DNA from: Betaproteobacteria bacterium
Lineage (GTDB): Bacteria; Pseudomonadota; Gammaproteobacteria; Burkholderiales; Casimicrobiaceae
Length of the DNA: 64,000 nucleotides
Assembly: GCA_009778785.1 (NCBI GenBank)
Contig: WRFN01000007.1
Span: forward strand, 33,093 to 97,092
Direction: 5' to 3'
Positions 60,553 through 64,000 of this stretch are shown here, in pieces. Both the position numbers and the translations under genes were made by a program. Positions within the stretch are counted from its first letter, which is position 1, and every line of letters begins with the position of its first letter. Below the pieces are notes generated by a model, which was given only the letters and a program-made list of their open reading frames with translations, did not search any database and was not told where the DNA came from.

Positions 60553-60575
60553 GCTCCCGATTCAATCTCGATCAA

Positions 60576-60608
60576 CAACGCGGCGCATCATCGAAAGCGC
60601 CGCGTTGT
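60576..60608. terminator. bidirectional hairpin between convergent genes
   Basis: ACAACGCGGCGC pairs with GCGCCGCGTTGT around ATCATCGAA. It lies between the convergent tryptophanase-like and threonine synthase genes. The T-tracts are short (TTTG). Confidence 0.6.
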
Positions 60609-60625
60609 TTGTGGAGCGGGTTGAT

Positions 60626-61759
60626 TTAAGAGCTGGACTGCCTCGCCCCTAAAAGTTCAACCACTTTATCGGAAGCCTTGAGTCCGCTACCGGTCAGTTC
60701 GACCACAACCGTATCGGCGGGATCGAGGTCACCCTGGGCGCGAAGTTTGGTCAGCGCGGCAGGAGCAACAGCGGCAGTCGGCTCGATGTAAAGCCCGGTC
60801 GCCGCCATGCTTTTCAGCGCAGCGAGAATTTCATCTTCCTGAACGGTGACGAACAAGCCGTTCGTTTCGCGCACGGCGGCGATCACGGCACGCCCCCGAA
60901 TCGGTGTGGCGACGGCAATGCCTTCGGCCATCGTGGTGCTTTTGTTGACGGGAACCGGCTCGTTGAACCATTGTTGCCAACCGCGCGCCAGCGGCGCACA
61001 GCGCGCGGCTTGCACGGCGATGAGGCGCGGCACGCGGTCGATCATTCCGGCGTTGCGCAATTCGTTGAAGCCGAGGCGGCACCCCAATACCAGCGAGCCG
61101 TTGCCCGCCGGAACGATCACGGCATCGGGCGCGCGAAAGCCCATCTGTTCCCACAACTCGAAGGCCAGCGTTTTGACGCCATGAATGAAATACGGCGACC
61201 AGTTGTGGCTGGCGTAAAACATGGTTTTCGCTGCTTCGAGCGCAGCGGCCAACGTCTCTTCGCGCGTCCCCTGAATTTTGCTGAGCCGCGCGCCGTAGAG
61301 CGCGATTTGCGCCGCTTTGCCGGCCGAGGCGTGCGCAGGAATCAAAATGTGGGCGTTGATGTTGGCGCGAGCACTGTAGGCGGCGATGGAAGCGCCGGCG
61401 TTGCCGGAAGAATCTTCGAGGATATCGGTCAACCCCCAGCGTTTGATTTGCGAAACCATCACCGCGCTGCCACGGTCTTTGAATGAGCCGGTCGGCATCA
61501 TGAAATCAAGTTTGAAGTGGGCGTTTCCCCACGCGCCGGTGAGCGGAAGCAGCGGCGTTGAACCTTCGCCGAGGCTGATCGCGTCGGCGAAGGGAACCGG
61601 CAAGGCTTCTGCGTATCGCCATAAATGGGGGGCGCGCCCCTGCAACGCTGCGCGATCAAAACGCGCGGCGAATTCCAGATTCAACGCGCCACCGCAGTCG
61701 CATCGCCAACGCGGCGTTTCGGTGGGGTAAGAAGCGGCGCAGTTTTCACAAATGAACAT
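60626..61759 (-). CDS. thrC: threonine synthase
   Basis: ThrC converts phosphohomoserine to threonine with PLP. The 377-residue protein starts with a zinc-ribbon-like CENCAASYPTETPRWRCDCGG, then the PLP-Lys motif MMPTGSFKDRGSAVM (about residue 93) and the phosphate-binding VPAGNGSLVLGC. This is the archaeal/plant-type shorter branch. The EamA gene lies upstream on the same strand with only 19 bp between, so co-transcription is possible. A homologous lyase (e.g. a threonine dehydratase relative) is the alternative. Confidence 0.85.
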   Translation of the reverse strand: MFICENCAASYPTETPRWRCDCGGALNLEFAARFDRAALQGRAPHLWRYAEALPVPFADAISLGEGSTPLLPLTGAWGNAHFKLDFMMPTGSFKDRGSAVMVSQIKRWGLTDILEDSSGNAGASIAAYSARANINAHILIPAHASAGKAAQIALYGARLSKIQGTREETLAAALEAAKTMFYASHNWSPYFIHGVKTLAFELWEQMGFRAPDAVIVPAGNGSLVLGCRLGFNELRNAGMIDRVPRLIAVQAARCAPLARGWQQWFNEPVPVNKSTTMAEGIAVATPIRGRAVIAAVRETNGLFVTVQEDEILAALKSMAATGLYIEPTAAVAPAALTKLRAQGDLDPADTVVVELTGSGLKASDKVVELLGARQSSS

Positions 61760-61778
61760 GGGCGTTTTCCGAAAAGCA

Positions 61779-62213
61779 TTACCGTTTCAACGCCAGCAGA
61801 AAAACGCCGGCGCCGACCAGCAGAATTCCCGACCATTCGCGGACGGACGGGCGCTCGTCGAGAAAGAGAACGGCGAAAATAGCCACCAGAATCACGCTGA
61901 GTTTGTCCACCGGCGCCACTTTGGAAACTTCGCCGAGTTTGAGCGCGCGAAAATAGCAGACCCACGACGCGCCGGTTGCCAGTCCCGACAACACCAGGAA
62001 ACCCCAGGCGCGCGTCGGCAATTCGATCGGAAAGCGCCATTTGCCGGTGAAATAAACAAACCCCGCCAGCACGAAGAAAATCACCACGGTGCGAATCAGC
62101 GTGGCCAAATCGGAGTCGATGTTTTCGACTCCCGCTTTGGCGAAGATGGCCGTCAGCGCCGCGAAAACGGCGGAGAGCAAAGCCCAGAAAACCCAGTTTG
62201 ACGTTAGCGACAT
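61779..62213 (-). CDS. short EamA-type membrane protein
   Basis: The 144-residue protein consists of one EamA repeat with five helices (NWVFWALLSAVFAALTAIFA, VIFFVLAGFVYF, APVDKLSVILVAIFAVLFL, LLVGAGVFLLAL). Such single-repeat proteins work as dimers. The substrate is unknown. It precedes thrC by 19 bp on the same strand, hinting at amino-acid-related transport. Confidence 0.85.
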   Translation of the reverse strand: MSLTSNWVFWALLSAVFAALTAIFAKAGVENIDSDLATLIRTVVIFFVLAGFVYFTGKWRFPIELPTRAWGFLVLSGLATGASWVCYFRALKLGEVSKVAPVDKLSVILVAIFAVLFLDERPSVREWSGILLVGAGVFLLALKR

Positions 62214-62323
62214 GATCGTCTTTCAAGAATCCGACACCGCTACATTAGCGTTTTTTGCGAGCGAGGAACAGGGGCGGCGGGCGTCGAGGCTGCGAGAAAG
62301 TTGTTCTTGCACCACAGCAAACG

Positions 62324-62352
62324 AAAAAAGCCCCGCTTGACGGGGCTTTTTT
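62324..62352 (-). terminator. intrinsic terminator of the protease gene
   Basis: AAAAAAGCCCCG–CTTGA–CGGGGCTTTTTT is symmetric and works on both strands. It lies 15 bp past the stop of the protease gene. Confidence 0.85.
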
Positions 62353-62366
62353 CGGATTAGCTCACC

Positions 62367-64000
62367 TTACTCGATCTTGATGAGGCTGATCGTGCGGCTT
62401 GAATTATCGACGGTATAGGTAAACGTTGCCGCCGTTGCCGAGGTGAACGTCAACGTTGCCGTTCCCGCTTTGGTTTTGACGACATTGTTGCCGTTGAAAG
62501 GCAAAACTCCCCACGCCGGTCCCGTCAAACGATAAACGTCCAGAGTGACCTTATCGTTGGCGACCCAGCCATCAGCGCCCTCGAAGATGTACCAGAACGC
62601 TTTACCGGAACTGTCGTAGGTGTACCAGGGAACAAAGATGTAGCGGGAATTGGTAGGAAAGTTCAGAAGAACCGTCAGCCCCCAACCGCTTTCGTCCGCT
62701 TTCATCCATTGGCCGGTGTATTGACGGGTGGGGCCGTAGTTGCTAGACGGCGGGGTCGTGGCCGGATCCAGCCATTGTTTGATCGAGTTATAAACCAGTG
62801 AGATGCTCGAATAACAGTCGGCATTGCCGCTGTCTGCGGACATGCCAGTGTACGAACAGGAGGCTGCGCCGCCCATGAGGCCGCCCCGCAAGTAATAAGC
62901 GCCGTTTGATAGCGTGAACAGTCCCGAGCCGCTGCTCCCTCCTTCGGTGGAACCTTCCGACCAACTCACCAACGACAGGTATGACAGGTTTGCATTGCCG
63001 TCGGAGCTGCTGAATAAAGTGTTGCAAGTAGCCCCTTCCCCTTTACCGGTGCTGACTTTTTTGTAATCTCCGGCAGGGTGGTGAACGCCGATCATCGCGC
63101 CACTGGAAAAGAAACTGGAGGCGTCCCAGCCGGCCAGATAAGCGCCAGACGGGGCGGCGTCGTTGAGAAGCAGCAAGGTCGCGTCCGTTGAAGCCTGGGT
63201 AAACAGAAGTTTGGCGCCGCCGGACAGTTGACGGTAGTTGGAATTCAACTGGTAACCGTTGCAACTGGACATCTCATAGAACCATTGTGTGCTGAGGGTG
63301 TTCGCGGAAGCCTGAGTGTTGATGCAGTGGGCGGCCGCCCAGAAATAAGGCGCTTGCGAACCGCTGCTGTTATTCAGCAAGGTTCCCGAACACATATACG
63401 ACGATCCGCCGCTCTGATAGACCATCTTGGCGACGGCTTTAGCGGTGTTCTGGAAAGCAGTGCCGAGGGAGGAAAATTTGCAGGCGACATCGACTTCACA
63501 AGATTGCGATGCCTTGACGACAGCGGCGGCGCTAAAAGCATCCTGCGCCGAGGTGAACAGATGCGATGCGCCGCTCAAACGAATCTTGACATCACTCGGA
63601 TTCACCGACGAAGGTAGATAGATTTCGATGTTTTGGGTTTCGCCTTCGGTGATAGGTGTCCAATAAACTTGGCCGTCGCTGAGCAAGGCTTTGACTTCCT
63701 GACCACTGACCACGCCGATAATTCGGTCAGGCTCGGCGGAACCGGAGAAACGCAACTCGGCGTTATCGGGCAAAGCACGAATCTGCAAGCCGACGCGCAT
63801 CCCGTGAGCGGCGGGAGAAGTAATCGCCCATTGCGCAACATAGCCGTTGCCGTTGTTTTGCCAGTTCAAGGAAGACACATCGCCGTTGATTTCCGTGTCG
63901 GCGTTACGGTTGACGCCGATTTTGAGGCGCTTGGTTTGAAGGGTTTTGCCCGAACTTTCGCTGTTTTCTTCTTGCACGGCTTTCAGCGTCGTTGCGGGCA
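62367..64000 (-). CDS. secreted lysyl-endopeptidase-like serine protease (N-terminus beyond window)
   Basis: The frame is open across the right edge, so the start and signal peptide are missing; about 543 residues are visible. The protease domain has the trypsin-type triad: His in YFWAAAHCINT, Asp in STDATLLLL, Ser in EGGSSGSGLFT. The overall type is that of Achromobacter-like lysyl endopeptidase, with several Cys for disulfides. A C-terminal beta domain (QWMKADESGWGLTVLLNF, WYTYDSSGKAFWYIF) is a module seen in secreted proteobacterial proteins. It is predicted to be extracellular. Confidence 0.85.
   Translation of the reverse strand, partial: PATTLKAVQEENSESSGKTLQTKRLKIGVNRNADTEINGDVSSLNWQNNGNGYVAQWAITSPAAHGMRVGLQIRALPDNAELRFSGSAEPDRIIGVVSGQEVKALLSDGQVYWTPITEGETQNIEIYLPSSVNPSDVKIRLSGASHLFTSAQDAFSAAAVVKASQSCEVDVACKFSSLGTAFQNTAKAVAKMVYQSGGSSYMCSGTLLNNSSGSQAPYFWAAAHCINTQASANTLSTQWFYEMSSCNGYQLNSNYRQLSGGAKLLFTQASTDATLLLLNDAAPSGAYLAGWDASSFFSSGAMIGVHHPAGDYKKVSTGKGEGATCNTLFSSSDGNANLSYLSLVSWSEGSTEGGSSGSGLFTLSNGAYYLRGGLMGGAASCSYTGMSADSGNADCYSSISLVYNSIKQWLDPATTPPSSNYGPTRQYTGQWMKADESGWGLTVLLNFPTNSRYIFVPWYTYDSSGKAFWYIFEGADGWVANDKVTLDVYRLTGPAWGVLPFNGNNVVKTKAGTATLTFTSATAATFTYTVDNSSRTISLIKIE

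Overview
The window reads as chromosomal DNA of a betaproteobacterium, G+C-rich by eye and densely coded. This is inferred from gene families and local order: PP0621–pilS–pilR–ampD, ppiA–ppiB–lpxH, a parvulin isomerase beside yciB, LPS genes (msbA, lpxH), IPTL-like C-terminal sorting tails and several proteobacterial dispersed palindromes. No rRNA, CRISPR array or prophage was seen.

Layout. 0–7 kb: a cut-off glycosyltransferase, msbA, a CorC/HlyC membrane protein, periplasmic asparaginase, a TerB-like protein, a LysR regulator and a lipoprotein. 7.9–9.3 kb: an accessory patch with REP repeats around a REP-associated transposase (RAYT) and an AT-rich stretch. 9.3–13.7 kb: an ArnT-like glycosyltransferase–obgE–proB operon, then rpmE. 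14–28.4 kb: ilvD, tRNA-Met, xerC, glnS, xseA, dapF–DUF484, fdhD and small lipoprotein or regulator genes, with many palindromic repeats between them.

28.5–40.2 kb is the most striking part. Two related, decayed IS3-family (IS407-type) remnants in the same orientation bracket dnaA, selC (tRNA-Sec), selB, selA, fdhE and fdnI-fdnH-fdnG. The fdnG frame is interrupted by one TGA at 38863-38865. It is followed by a textbook bacterial SECIS hairpin, so the two apparent ORFs are one selenoprotein, the periplasm-facing formate dehydrogenase. The locus thus encodes a Sec enzyme together with most of the machinery to insert Sec: the tRNA, its charging enzyme and the elongation factor. selD is not in the window. 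fdhD lies just outside the left remnant. dnaA here has no dnaN, gyrB or rpmH beside it.

40.3–64 kb: a polyglycine-rich surface protein, an EndoIII-like glycosylase, aqpZ, engB, purB, ppiA-ppiB-lpxH, a secreted repeat protein divergent from an XRE regulator with a palindromic operator candidate, a parvulin, yciB, the pilSR cluster, tRNA-Arg, aat, a tryptophanase-like PLP enzyme, threonine synthase, an EamA protein, and a secreted lysyl-endopeptidase-like protease that runs off the right edge.

Several normally conserved neighbourhoods are broken up here: rplU-rpmA is missing from obgE, dnaN from dnaA and xerC from dapF. Together with at least six families of dispersed palindromes, this suggests a rearranged, repeat-rich chromosome.
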